Assembly: GCF_004336805.1 (NCBI RefSeq)
Contig: NZ_SJXM01000010.1
Location: 1-64,000 of the forward strand
Length of the DNA stretch: 64,000 bases
Direction of reading: 5' to 3'
Origin: Aeromicrobium sp. IC_218
GTDB taxonomy: Bacteria > Actinomycetota > Actinomycetes > Propionibacteriales > Nocardioidaceae
In this document: positions 1 through 8,133 of the stretch, piece after piece
How the letters are laid out: every line of letters starts with the position of its first letter
Position numbering within the stretch: the first letter of the stretch is position 1
Position numbers and translations under genes: made by a program
The notes under the pieces: model-generated
The model's database searches: none
What the model was told of the DNA's origin: nothing
The model's input: only the letters and a program-made list of their open reading frames with translations

Positions 1-205
1 TGCTCGATCGACGACGCCAGCGCGGACGCCGGGGGGCGGGCGGCGGTGCCGTGCCGGTCGCGGGCTGCGCCGCGGGCGCGTCACCGCCGGACGACTCGGC
101 CACGACGTCGGCGGCAGTCACCGGCCAGCTGGCGACCACGTCGCGCAGCGGCGGACGCCGGTCGGCGTCGCCGTCGGCGGGCGTGCCGGACGTGGCGCTG
201 GTCAT
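1..205 (-). CDS. N-terminus of an unidentified protein (partial)
   Basis: An open frame starts with ATG at 205, about 7 nt after a strong GAGGGAGGG ribosome-binding site, and runs off the window edge. The visible 68 residues are Ala/Pro/Gly-rich and low-complexity, ending in a basic stretch (PRRPRWRRR), which would suit a cytoplasmic tail before a membrane segment or a disordered leader. No domain is visible, so no function is offered. It lies downstream of the enoyl-CoA hydratase on the same strand with a 58-nt gap. Confidence 0.5.
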   Translation of the reverse strand, partial: MTSATSGTPADGDADRRPPLRDVVASWPVTAADVVAESSGGDAPAAQPATGTAPPPAPRRPRWRRRSS

Positions 206-263
206 CGTTCCCTCCCTCGTTCGCCCCCGGGGGACGATGGAAGCACCTCCGGGGGTTCGCCGC

Positions 264-1043
264 TCACCGTCCGGTGAACGTCGCCTTGCCCGGACCGTTC
301 TCCATGAAGGACTGCATGCCGGCGCGCTGGTCGTCGGTGGCGAACAGGGCGGTGAACGCCTGGCGCTCGATCTCGAGCCCGGTCTGCAGGTCGACCTCGA
401 GGCCGCGGTCGACCGCGTCCTTGGCCGCGCGCAGGGCGAGGGCGGGCCCGCCGACGAACTGCGCGGCCCACTCGACGGCCCGGTCGTAGACCTCGGCGGC
501 CGGGTGCACCCGGTCGACCAGGCCGATCGCCAGCGCCTCCTCGGCCGTCACCATGCGACCGGTGAAGATGAGCTCCTTGGCGACCGCGGGCCCGACCAGC
601 CGGGCCAGGCGCTGCGTCCCGCCCGCGCCGGGGATGATGCCGAGCAGGATCTCGGGCTGGCCGAGCCGGGCGTCGTCCGCGCAGAAGCGCACGTCGGTGG
701 CCAGCGCGACCTCGCACCCGCCGCCGAGCGCGTAGCCGGTGATGGCCGAGACGGTGGGCTTGCCGATCGCGGCGACCGCGCGGGTGAACGCCTGCAGCGT
801 CTGGCCGTGCCGAGCCATCTCGGCGTACGACATCGCCGCCATCTCCTTGATGTCGGCGCCCGCGGCGAAGACCCGCTCGCCGCCGTAGACGACCACGGCG
901 GCGACGTCGTCGCGCCGGTCGGCCTCCTGCGCCACCGCCAGTATCTCGTCCTGCACCTGGGCGTTGAGCGCGTTCATCTTGGGCCGGTCGAGCCGGATGG
1001 TGCCGACCCCGTCGGTCACCTCCAGGCGCACGAGCTCTCCCAC
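264..1043 (-). CDS. Enoyl-CoA hydratase/isomerase (crotonase family)
   Basis: A 259-residue crotonase-fold protein that would hydrate 2-enoyl-CoA esters in fatty-acid beta-oxidation. The oxyanion-hole segment FAAGADIKEM and the segments ALGGGCEVAL and GQPEILLGIIPGAGGTQRL, which carry the two catalytic glutamates of true hydratases, are all present. The length is normal for the family. The frame is open further upstream, but GTG at 1043 follows an AGGGGAG ribosome-binding site at good spacing and gives the usual N-terminus (VGELVRLEV). Which chain length it prefers cannot be told; short-chain use with the butyryl/crotonyl-CoA genes elsewhere in the window is possible. Confidence 0.9.
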   Translation of the reverse strand: MGELVRLEVTDGVGTIRLDRPKMNALNAQVQDEILAVAQEADRRDDVAAVVVYGGERVFAAGADIKEMAAMSYAEMARHGQTLQAFTRAVAAIGKPTVSAITGYALGGGCEVALATDVRFCADDARLGQPEILLGIIPGAGGTQRLARLVGPAVAKELIFTGRMVTAEEALAIGLVDRVHPAAEVYDRAVEWAAQFVGGPALALRAAKDAVDRGLEVDLQTGLEIERQAFTALFATDDQRAGMQSFMENGPGKATFTGR

Positions 1044-1177
1044 GGGCGTCTCCCCTCTTGTCGCGGTCCCGTCGCCGGGCGTCCTGGCGAGCATAGGAGG
1101 CCCGGGTCACACCGGGCCGAGGGACCGGTCACACCCCGGCCCGCGGCGGCCGAGGTGCGGACGACCCGCGGCGGGCC

Positions 1178-1183
1178 TACCGT
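1178..1183 (+). promoter_or_regulatory. Candidate -10 box of the DUF6458 gene
   Basis: TACCGT lies 28 nt before the ATG at 1212, leaving a short leader that contains an AAAGGCGAG ribosome-binding site. No convincing -35 was identified. Confidence 0.35.
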
Positions 1184-1211
1184 TCGGGTCACCCGCACGA
1201 AAGGCGAGCAC

Positions 1212-1415
1212 ATGTACATCGGTGGATCCCTGTTCCTGCTGGCCGTCGGCGCGATCCTCGCGTTCGCCGTCCAGGACGCCATCAGCGGCGTCGACCTCAC
1301 GATGGTGGGCTACATCCTCATGGGCGTGGCCGTCCTCGGCTTCCTGTTCTCCTTCTTCCTCATGGGGCAGCAGCGAACCCGGGGCGACGGCACCGCTCCC
1401 CCGCGCGAGTACTGA
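1212..1415 (+). CDS. Small two-helix membrane protein, DUF6458-like
   Basis: A 67-residue protein with two hydrophobic helices (about residues 2-22 and 31-52) joined by a short polar turn (QDAISGVDLT) and a charged C-terminal tail. This layout, with the YIGGSLFLLAVGAILAFAV opening, matches the DUF6458 family that is widespread in actinomycetes and has no known function. ATG at 1212 has an AAAGGCGAG ribosome-binding site. It is monocistronic, ending 10 nt before a strong hairpin. Confidence 0.75.
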   Translation: MYIGGSLFLLAVGAILAFAVQDAISGVDLTMVGYILMGVAVLGFLFSFFLMGQQRTRGDGTAPPREY

Positions 1416-1425
1416 TCCCGCACGG

Positions 1426-1461
1426 ACGACGCCCGCCCCGGCCATCCGGGGCGGGCGTCGT
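1426..1461. terminator. Strong bidirectional hairpin terminator
   Basis: A perfect 16-bp stem (acgacgcccgccccgg with its complement) closes a 4-nt loop between two convergent genes. There is no long T-run, as is usual in actinomycetes. Confidence 0.8.
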
Positions 1462-1472
1462 GCTGCGTGGGC

Positions 1473-2168
1473 TCAGCCGGTGACCTGGCTGCGTCCGAGG
1501 GTGAGCCACACGCCGGCGACGACCATGGCCACCGACATCGCCGCCGGCAGTCCGGGCACGCCGGAGACCGCCACCGCGAGCAGGAGCAGCGCCGAGACCA
1601 GGCCGGCCGCGACGCCCAGCGGGCGGGACACCAGACCGTCGGCGAACGACATCCAGGCGAGCGCGAAGCCCGCGCCGAGCAGCGGCACGCCGGCGATGTA
1701 CGGGCTGAAGTCGTTCATGACGAAGTAGGTGTAGAGGCCCTCGGCGTCGTACGAGTCGCCCTCCATCCCGGTCGGCAGGTAGTTGCCGAGGGCACCGCGC
1801 CAGCCGTAGGCGAGCGTCATGAGCGACGCCGAGGCGACGAGCGAGAAGGTCACCACGCTGGCTCCGGTCGACCAGGGGAAGCGGCGTCCCACGCGCTGGT
1901 GCCAGACCGCGGCCAGCACGAGCATCGACAGCGCCGCGACGTAGCCGAGCAGGCCGCTGACCCGGAACGCGACGTGACCGAGCTCGACGACGTCCTCGGC
2001 GGTCACGGGGTAGTCGAAGTCGCCGCTCCCGTCGGGCCGGTTCTCCAGCAGCAGGGCGGCGGTCGTGAGCAGGCCGACCAGGCTGATCAGCAGCGGCCAC
2101 CACGCGCGGGGCGCGGCGTCGAGGGCGGGAGCGTCGGCGAGGCGCTCCTCGGACGGGCGGACGGACAT
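1473..2168 (-). CDS. Six-helix membrane protein of unknown function
   Basis: A 231-residue integral membrane protein with hydrophobic segments at about residues 23-42, 68-90, 101-121, 155-175, 183-203 and 206-224. A charged loop between helices 1 and 2 (ENRPDGSGDFDYPVTAED) and an acidic loop before helix 4 (GMEGDSYDAEGLYTYF) probably face the same side. I do not recognise the family. It follows the response regulator on the same strand after 129 nt of non-coding DNA, so it may or may not share that transcript. Confidence 0.65.
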   Translation of the reverse strand: MSVRPSEERLADAPALDAAPRAWWPLLISLVGLLTTAALLLENRPDGSGDFDYPVTAEDVVELGHVAFRVSGLLGYVAALSMLVLAAVWHQRVGRRFPWSTGASVVTFSLVASASLMTLAYGWRGALGNYLPTGMEGDSYDAEGLYTYFVMNDFSPYIAGVPLLGAGFALAWMSFADGLVSRPLGVAAGLVSALLLLAVAVSGVPGLPAAMSVAMVVAGVWLTLGRSQVTG

Positions 2169-2297
2169 GGTGCTTCCTCTCGTGAGGGGACGCCGGGGTG
2201 CGTCCCGTCACCGAGGCTCGCGGGCCCGGTGGCCCGGGTCCCAGGGCGGCGCGACCCGACCTCGCGGGCGCGCAGCGTCCCGGACGCCCGGGAAGCT

Positions 2298-2954
2298 CTA
2301 GGACGGCGGGGCGTCGACCCCGAGCCCGCCCTCGCGGGCCCGGAGGATCAGCTGCGACCGGTCGGGCACGTCGAGCTTCACCAGGATCCCGTAGACGTAG
2401 TTGCGCACCGTCTTGGCGCTGAGCACGAGCCGCCGGGCGATCGCGGGGTTGTCGTGGCCGCGGGCGACCAGGTCCAGGACCTCGCGCTCGCGGTCGGTCA
2501 GCTCGGGGAACGGCACGGCGCCGCGCGTGCGGGCCCCGGAGAGGTATGCGGCCGCGCGATGGGCGACCTCCGGTCCGAGCAGCAGCTCGCCGGCGGCGAC
2601 GGCCCGCACGGCCCGCTCGACGTCCGGGGGCAGCGCCCCCTTGAGCACGTAGCCGCGGGCGCCGGCCCGGATCGACGCGAACAGCGAGTCGTCGTCGCCC
2701 AGCATCGTCATGACGAGCACCGCGCCGGCCTCGGCGCGGACGATGCGCCGGGTGGCCTCGACGCCGCTGCCGCCGGGCCCGAGGTCGAGGTCCATGACCA
2801 CGACGTCGGGCCGCTCGCGCTCGCAGACGGCGACGGCGTCCGCCTCCCCGGCGGCCTCGCCGACCACCTCGACGGACGGCAGCGAGCGCAGCAGGGCCAC
2901 CATCCCGAGCCGGAAGACCGGGTGGTCGTCGACGACCACGACGCGCACGGTCAC
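2298..2954 (-). CDS. NarL/LuxR-type response regulator
   Basis: A 218-residue two-component regulator. The receiver domain (about 1-120) has the acidic pair D9/D10, phospho-acceptor D55 (VVVMDLDLGPGGSG), T83 and K105. A LuxR/FixJ helix-turn-helix fills about residues 150-210 (LTDREREVLDLVARGHDNPAIARRL). Its ATG overlaps the stop of the sensor kinase gene by 4 nt (ATGA), so the two are translationally coupled and form a cognate pair. The target genes are not evident; the MFS exporter just upstream is the nearest candidate. Confidence 0.93.
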   Translation of the reverse strand: MTVRVVVVDDHPVFRLGMVALLRSLPSVEVVGEAAGEADAVAVCERERPDVVVMDLDLGPGGSGVEATRRIVRAEAGAVLVMTMLGDDDSLFASIRAGARGYVLKGALPPDVERAVRAVAAGELLLGPEVAHRAAAYLSGARTRGAVPFPELTDREREVLDLVARGHDNPAIARRLVLSAKTVRNYVYGILVKLDVPDRSQLILRAREGGLGVDAPPS

Positions 2955-4954
2955 GGCAGCACCGCCGTCACGACCGTGCCGGTCTCGCCGGAGGCGACCG
3001 ACAACGAGCCGCCCGCCTCCTGGGCGCGCTCGCGCATCGAGGTCAGGCCGAGCCCGGGCTCGGCATCGGGCCGCATGCCGCGCCCGTCGTCGCGGACCAC
3101 GAGCTCGGCCGCGCCGTCGGGCAGGCGGCGAAGGCGCACCTCGCAGCGATCGGCGTGGGCGTGCCGGAAGGCGTTCCAGACGCCCTCGACCGCGACGTGG
3201 TAGGCCGCGACCTGCCGGTCCGGGTCGAGCCGGTCGACGTCCGGCCCGGCCTCGACGGCCACGGTCAGCCGCGTCTCCTCGAACGTGCGCGAGAGCGTGT
3301 GCAGCGCCTCGGCCAGGCGTCCGTCGTCCAGCGCGGGCGGCAGGACGGCCCGCGCGATCAGCCGCATGTCCTCGCTGCGGCGGGCCAGCTCGTGCTGCAC
3401 CCGTCCGAGCAGCTCGGCGTGCTCGGGAGCGAGGTCGGCGCCGTTCGCGATCGCCCCCAGCGCCAGCCCGGCCCCGGCCAGCGAGGGCCCCAGCCCGTCG
3501 TGCAGCTCGCGACGCAGCTGGCGGCGCTCCGTCTGGCGAGCGTCCAGCACGCGCCCGCGCAGGGCCTCGAGCCGGGCCGTGGTGAGCGTCTGGGCCAGCG
3601 TCACCGCGACCATCCCGCTGAGCCGCTCGAGCAGCCCCGTGGTGCGCGGGTCGAGCCGCTCACCGCGAAGGGCCGCGACCTCCAGCGTCCCGATGCGCCG
3701 GCCCCGGCTGACGAGCGGCAGGCTCAGCACCTGGCCGCCGTCGGGTGCGCCCACCGTGGCCCGCACCGTCCCGTCGTCCGCGCTGACCGTGACCGCGCGC
3801 AGCCTCAGGCCGGCGCGCAGCGCACCCGCGACGTCGTCCAGGACGCTGCCCGCCGCCTGTGGAGCGACGAGGGCGCGGTGGACGTCGAGCAGCAGCCGCG
3901 CCGGGTCGGCGGCCGAGCCGTGCACGAGCCGCGCGACCCGGTCGCGGACCCAGGCGTGCGCCGGCGCCGTCGCCGCGGCGAGCACCGCCACGGCGACCAC
4001 CGAGACCGCGCCCTCGTCCCACGGCAGCACCCGCACCAGCAGGGCCACGAGTCCGACGTAGAGGACCACCGTGCCCGCGGTCAGCAGCCCGCCGACGACG
4101 GTGCGCGACAGCGCGAGCTCCATGCGCGGCGTGGCGTCGCGCACGAGCAGCACGAGGACCGCGGCACCGAGGACGATCTGGGCCACCACGAGCAGCAGCA
4201 CCCCGCCGAGCAGGACGGGACCGCCGCGGCCCAGGCCGACCTCGAACACGGCGTACCCGGCGGCGCAGGTCGCCAGACCGGCCCCCGCCCAGCGCAGCGC
4301 ACGCCGCTCCCACGGCGGACAGGACCGCGCCCGGGCCACGACGTAGCCGGCCCCCACCAGGCCGTACGCGACGGCGGCTCCGACGCACCAGGCGTCGACG
4401 TCCGCCGCCCAGGCCGAGCGGCCGGGGTCGCTGAGCGGGTTGTCCGGGGCGCCGGGCATCTGCACCAGCGAGCGTGCCCCCGTCGTCACGAGGACGAGCG
4501 CGGCTCCGGTCGCCAGACCGGCACGGCGCAGGGCGTCCCAGCGACCGGGCACCAGCAGCCACGGCAGGACCAGCAGGCCGACCAGCGCCCCGGCGAGCCA
4601 CGTCCAGAGCATGGCGTGGACGCCCAGACCGTGCGCCGGCACCTCCGTCCGGGCCCCGAGCACCGCGTACTGGATGGCCAGGCCGGCGAGCGCGAACCCC
4701 AGGCCGACGACCACGAGCACGCGTCCGGCGGGATGCCGGCTGCGGGCGGTGACCACGACGCCCAGGGCGGCGTAGAGGCCGGCGAGGACGACGTCGGCCC
4801 AGAAGAAGGGCCGGTGCACCTCGTAGGCGGGGGACGGGTGCCCGGCGTTCACGGCGGCGAGGACGAGACCGGCCAGCCCGGCGGTCGCCACGACCGTGCC
4901 TCCGGGCGTCCCGCCCGGCACCCGTGCCGCTCGTCCGGCCGTCGCCACCGTCAT
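2951..4954 (-). CDS. Membrane sensor histidine kinase (HisKA_3 family)
   Basis: A 667-residue sensor. About ten hydrophobic segments occupy residues 20-335, followed by a GAF-like region (about 350-460), a HisKA_3 dimerisation domain with phospho-acceptor H485 in RRELHDGLGPSLAGAGLALG, and an HATPase domain with N box (GVWNAFRHAH), G1 (DDGRGM) and GLGLTSM motifs. This is the standard partner architecture for NarL-type regulators, consistent with the overlapping regulator gene downstream. The large multi-helix sensor module suggests a membrane or membrane-soluble signal. Start ATG at 4954 lies 23 nt after the MFS stop, so the kinase is probably on the same transcript. Confidence 0.9.
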   Translation of the reverse strand: MTVATAGRAARVPGGTPGGTVVATAGLAGLVLAAVNAGHPSPAYEVHRPFFWADVVLAGLYAALGVVVTARSRHPAGRVLVVVGLGFALAGLAIQYAVLGARTEVPAHGLGVHAMLWTWLAGALVGLLVLPWLLVPGRWDALRRAGLATGAALVLVTTGARSLVQMPGAPDNPLSDPGRSAWAADVDAWCVGAAVAYGLVGAGYVVARARSCPPWERRALRWAGAGLATCAAGYAVFEVGLGRGGPVLLGGVLLLVVAQIVLGAAVLVLLVRDATPRMELALSRTVVGGLLTAGTVVLYVGLVALLVRVLPWDEGAVSVVAVAVLAAATAPAHAWVRDRVARLVHGSAADPARLLLDVHRALVAPQAAGSVLDDVAGALRAGLRLRAVTVSADDGTVRATVGAPDGGQVLSLPLVSRGRRIGTLEVAALRGERLDPRTTGLLERLSGMVAVTLAQTLTTARLEALRGRVLDARQTERRQLRRELHDGLGPSLAGAGLALGAIANGADLAPEHAELLGRVQHELARRSEDMRLIARAVLPPALDDGRLAEALHTLSRTFEETRLTVAVEAGPDVDRLDPDRQVAAYHVAVEGVWNAFRHAHADRCEVRLRRLPDGAAELVVRDDGRGMRPDAEPGLGLTSMRERAQEAGGSLSVASGETGTVVTAVLP

Positions 4955-4977
4955 CCGCGCCTCCCGTCAGGCGACCA

Positions 4978-6237
4978 CTATCGCTGCTGGAGCGTCCCGG
5001 CACCCAGGGTTCGGCGTCCTTCGCGGCCGGGACGCGGGGTCCCGCCACGCTCCCGCACCAGGAACAGCGGGGCCGCCGCGGCGGTGACCACGCCCGCCAG
5101 CACGAAGGCCGCACCGGTCGACCACGTGCCGGCGACCGCGCCGAGCACGAGCATCCCCAGGCTGCCGCCCGGGTGCATCGCCATCGACGACAGCGACAGC
5201 ACGGTGGCCCGGTTGGCCGACTCGGCCTGCTCGTGGAGCAGGGACTCGTAGACCACCCCGGCGGCGCTGTGCACGGCGTACGTCGCCAGGAAGGCCACGA
5301 CCAGCCACACCGGCCCGCCGACCAGGCCCATCACCACGACCGTGGCGCCCTGCACGAGCCGCAGCGTGACCGACACCGACACCGCCGACCACCGCCGCAC
5401 GAAGGGGGCGACCACCGCGGCGCCGAGCGCGGAGACGCCCCAGGCGGCGGCGCTGACCGGGCCCATGACCGCGGCCGCGTCGCCGCTCTCGCCCAGCAGC
5501 TCGCCCAGGCGCACCGGCGTGAACGACTCGAAGGCGGCCATGCCGAACCCCCAGAAGAGCTCGACCGCGACCAGGGCCGCCAGCACGCGGGACCGGCGCA
5601 GGAGCCGCAGCGCCGAGACGATCGTCGGGACGGTGGCGCGGACGCTCGCGCCCAGCGAGCCCTGGTGCGTCCGGTGCTCGCGCATGAGCACCAGGACGAC
5701 CACGACCTGCACCAGGACGAGCCCGGCGGCGGCGGCGTAGGGCACGGCGAGCGCGGTCGCGTGCGACACCGGCAGCCACGCGACCAGCGCGCCGGAGAGC
5801 AGCGCGCCCGCCCCGATCGACGTCCCGACGACGGCGCCGGCCCGGCCGAGCCCGGACGTCACCTGCGCGGGCGAGGCCCCGGACTCGTCGACGAACCACG
5901 CGCTCAGCGGTCCGGAGTCCAGCGCCCGCGAGGCCCCCATGAGCGCGTAGGCGAGCGCGAGCGTCGCCGCGTGGTGGGCGGCGAGCACCGTCGCGTAGGA
6001 CGCCAGGGCGAGCGCCGACGACAGCAGGAGGACCGGGCGGCGGCCCCAGGCGTCCGCGAGCCCGCCGGTGGGCAGCTCGAGCAGCAGCACCACCAGGCCC
6101 TGCACCGACAGGGCCGCGCCGATCTCGCCCAGGGACAGCCCACGGTCGAGCGGCAGCAGCACCACGACCGGGACGATGAGGCCGACCGGCAGCCAGCGCA
6201 GGGCGGTCAGGACGAGGAACCGCGACAGGACGCTCAT
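4978..6237 (-). CDS. MFS transporter
   Basis: A 419-residue major facilitator with about 12 helices. The motif between helices 2 and 3 is degenerate (GLADAWGRRPVLLLSSAL), and a second basic loop follows helix 6. The frame continues upstream through the regulator gene, but ATG at 6237 overlaps that gene's stop (ATGA) and gives a normal MFS N-terminus (MSVLSRFLVLTALRWLPVG). Direct coupling to an ArsR-like repressor suggests the transporter is what the repressor controls, with a small-molecule efflux role. The substrate is unknown. Confidence 0.85.
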   Translation of the reverse strand: MSVLSRFLVLTALRWLPVGLIVPVVVLLPLDRGLSLGEIGAALSVQGLVVLLLELPTGGLADAWGRRPVLLLSSALALASYATVLAAHHAATLALAYALMGASRALDSGPLSAWFVDESGASPAQVTSGLGRAGAVVGTSIGAGALLSGALVAWLPVSHATALAVPYAAAAGLVLVQVVVVLVLMREHRTHQGSLGASVRATVPTIVSALRLLRRSRVLAALVAVELFWGFGMAAFESFTPVRLGELLGESGDAAAVMGPVSAAAWGVSALGAAVVAPFVRRWSAVSVSVTLRLVQGATVVVMGLVGGPVWLVVAFLATYAVHSAAGVVYESLLHEQAESANRATVLSLSSMAMHPGGSLGMLVLGAVAGTWSTGAAFVLAGVVTAAAAPLFLVRERGGTPRPGREGRRTLGAGTLQQR

Positions 6238-6767
6238 GCCGTCTCCCGCGGGTACGGCAGCGCCAGCACGTGCAGCGCGACCTCGCGCGACCCGGCCCGC
6301 CCGACGTACCGGGCCACGACGTCGTGCAGCTCGCCGGTCAGCGCGTCCAGGTCGTCCGGGTCCAGGTGCAGCAGGTAGTCGCTGGCGCCGATGCCGCGCT
6401 CGGGCCGTGTCCACGCGGCCAGGCTGCGGCGCAGGTGCTCGAGCTGCCCCGACCGCACCGCGGCGAACACCTCGTCGCCGCCCGGTCCCTCGAACAGCTC
6501 CTCGGACCACGACGTGACGTCCGCGGTGGCCCGCCACACGCGCGAGCGGCGCGACGGCTGGTCGGGGGCGTCCTCGACGAAGCCGAAGCGCTCCAGCTGG
6601 CGCAGGTGGTAGGACGTCGAGCCGCTCGACTCCCCCACCCGGCGGCCCAGGTCGCTGGCCGTGGCCGGTCCGTCGGCGCGCAGCAGGCCGAGCAGCCGCA
6701 TGCGCAGCGGATGGGCCAGCGCACGCATGGTGTCCAGGTCCTGCACCTGGGTCCGCGAGAGGGTCAT
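6234..6767 (-). CDS. ArsR/HTH_20-type winged-helix repressor
   Basis: A 177-residue regulator. A winged helix-turn-helix lies at about residues 12-80 (ALAHPLRMRLLGLLRADGPATASDLGRRVGESSGSTSYHLRQL). A longer C-terminal ligand or dimerisation region follows, so it belongs to the HTH_20/DUF-type ArsR relatives rather than the short metal sensors, and no cysteine metal site is visible. ATG at 6767 is only 17 nt from a perfect GCAAAGA-N2-TCTTTGC palindrome, which fits autorepression. The MFS gene follows with an ATGA overlap. Confidence 0.85.
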   Translation of the reverse strand: MTLSRTQVQDLDTMRALAHPLRMRLLGLLRADGPATASDLGRRVGESSGSTSYHLRQLERFGFVEDAPDQPSRRSRVWRATADVTSWSEELFEGPGGDEVFAAVRSGQLEHLRRSLAAWTRPERGIGASDYLLHLDPDDLDALTGELHDVVARYVGRAGSREVALHVLALPYPRETA

Positions 6768-6784
6768 GCCGCCCACCGTAGACC

Positions 6785-6800
6785 GCAAAGAGTTCTTTGC
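6785..6800. promoter_or_regulatory. Palindromic operator of the HTH regulator
   Basis: gcaaagagttctttgc has perfect 7-bp arms around a 2-nt centre, in the 99-nt gap between the divergent regulator and htrA-like genes. Its AT-rich content stands out from the surrounding sequence and its position next to the regulator start fits an autoregulatory site. Confidence 0.65.
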
Positions 6801-6866
6801 ATAGGCCCCAGGCGACTCCTGCGTCGTGGACAGCCCGCTCACAGGAACCGCGCCTTGACTGCCGGC

Positions 6867-8114
6867 ATGGACGACACGACCCCCACCCCCCGCACCGACA
6901 CCACGCCTTCCGAGCCCGCCGCGGACGCGCCGGCCCCCGCTGCCTCGCGGCGTCCCTCTCCCGGCCGGCTCGCCGTCGTCGCCCTCGCGGCCTCGGCCCT
7001 GCTCGGGGTCGGCGGGCTGGGCTACGCCGCCGGCGCGGCCGGCTCCGACGCCGCGGCGGGCGGCACGACCTCCACGAGCAGCACGCAGCAGGCGCCGAGC
7101 ACGACGTTCCCGGGCAGCCCGTCCGACGGGTCCGGGTCGTCCGGGTCGGCGGGCGGCAGCACGCTCCCCGAGCTGCCCGGTGGCACCTTCGGCCGCTCGT
7201 CGAGCGGCGCGGGCTCGACCGCGGCGACCGCCGACCAGCAGGAGGGCGTCGTGCTGATCACCTCCACCACGACGTCGGGCGAGGGCGCCGGCACGGGCAT
7301 GGTGCTGACGTCCGACGGGCTCGTCCTGACCAACCACCACGTCGTCGAGGGTGCCACCCAGGTCGCGGTCGAGGTCGCCTCGACCGGCGAGACGTACGAG
7401 GCGGACGTCCTGGGCTACGACGCCGAGGCCGACGTCGCCGTGCTGCGGCTGGAGGACGCGTCCGGACTGGCCACGGTGACCACCGACACCGCCGAGGCGG
7501 TGCAGGCCGGCGATGACGTCGTGGGCGTCGGCAACGCCGGTGGCACGGGCCAGGCCACCGCGTCCCCCGGCACGGTCACCGCGACCGGCCGCACCATCGA
7601 CGTGGGCGACGAGTCCACCGGAACCACGTCCACGCTCAGCGACCTGATCGAGGTGGACGCCGACATCGTGGCCGGCGACTCCGGCGGCCCGCTGTACGAC
7701 GACGACGGCGAGGTCGTTGGCATGGACACCGCGGCGTCCACCGGGAGCGCCGACGTGACCGGCTACGCCGTGCCGATCGCCACCGCGCTGGACGTGGTCG
7801 ACCAGGTGCTGGCCGGCGACGAGTCCGGCGGCGTGAGCGTCGGCGCCGACGCCTTCCTGGGCGTGCAGCTGCAGGACACCGGCAGCGGGGCGGTCGTCGT
7901 GGGCACCGTCGACGGCTCGGCGGCGCAGGACGCCGGGGTGTCCGCGGGCTCGACGATCACCGCCCTCGACGGCACCGAGGTCACCGGCGCGGACGCGCTC
8001 TCGGCCGCGGTCGGCGAGCACGAGCCGGGCGACACGGTGCGCCTGACCTGGACCGACGCGAGCGGCTCGTCCCACCAGGCGAGCGTCACGCTCCGCGAGG
8101 GCCCGGTCGGCTGA
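6867..8114 (+). CDS. Membrane-anchored HtrA-type trypsin-like serine protease with PDZ domain
   Basis: A 415-residue S1C protease. A Pro/Thr-rich cytoplasmic N-terminus (1-32) is followed by one membrane helix (about 34-58), a Ser/Gly/Thr-rich linker (60-122), the protease domain and a C-terminal PDZ domain (about 320-412). The catalytic triad can be assigned as H158 (TNHHVV), D189 (DAEADVAVL) and S272 (GDSGGPL). The protease domain would act outside the membrane in envelope protein quality control. The linker is long and low-complexity, as in many actinomycete HtrA proteins. It is divergent from the HTH repressor, whose palindrome lies 67 nt upstream. Confidence 0.92.
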   Translation: MDDTTPTPRTDTTPSEPAADAPAPAASRRPSPGRLAVVALAASALLGVGGLGYAAGAAGSDAAAGGTTSTSSTQQAPSTTFPGSPSDGSGSSGSAGGSTLPELPGGTFGRSSSGAGSTAATADQQEGVVLITSTTTSGEGAGTGMVLTSDGLVLTNHHVVEGATQVAVEVASTGETYEADVLGYDAEADVAVLRLEDASGLATVTTDTAEAVQAGDDVVGVGNAGGTGQATASPGTVTATGRTIDVGDESTGTTSTLSDLIEVDADIVAGDSGGPLYDDDGEVVGMDTAASTGSADVTGYAVPIATALDVVDQVLAGDESGGVSVGADAFLGVQLQDTGSGAVVVGTVDGSAAQDAGVSAGSTITALDGTEVTGADALSAAVGEHEPGDTVRLTWTDASGSSHQASVTLREGPVG

Positions 8115-8121
8115 CACTCGC

Positions 8122-8127
8122 TAGGGT
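8122..8127 (+). promoter_or_regulatory. -10 box, leaderless start of the Nudix gene
   Basis: TAGGGT followed by 6 nt and the ATG at 8134, with no ribosome-binding site between them. Confidence 0.55.
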
Positions 8128-8133
8128 CGGAGC

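Noticed and set aside
6234..8117. An apparent 627-residue protein fusing a long N-terminal region to the HTH regulator.
   Set aside because: The upstream part is the antisense of the htrA-like gene; the regulator has its own ATG at 6767 beside an operator.
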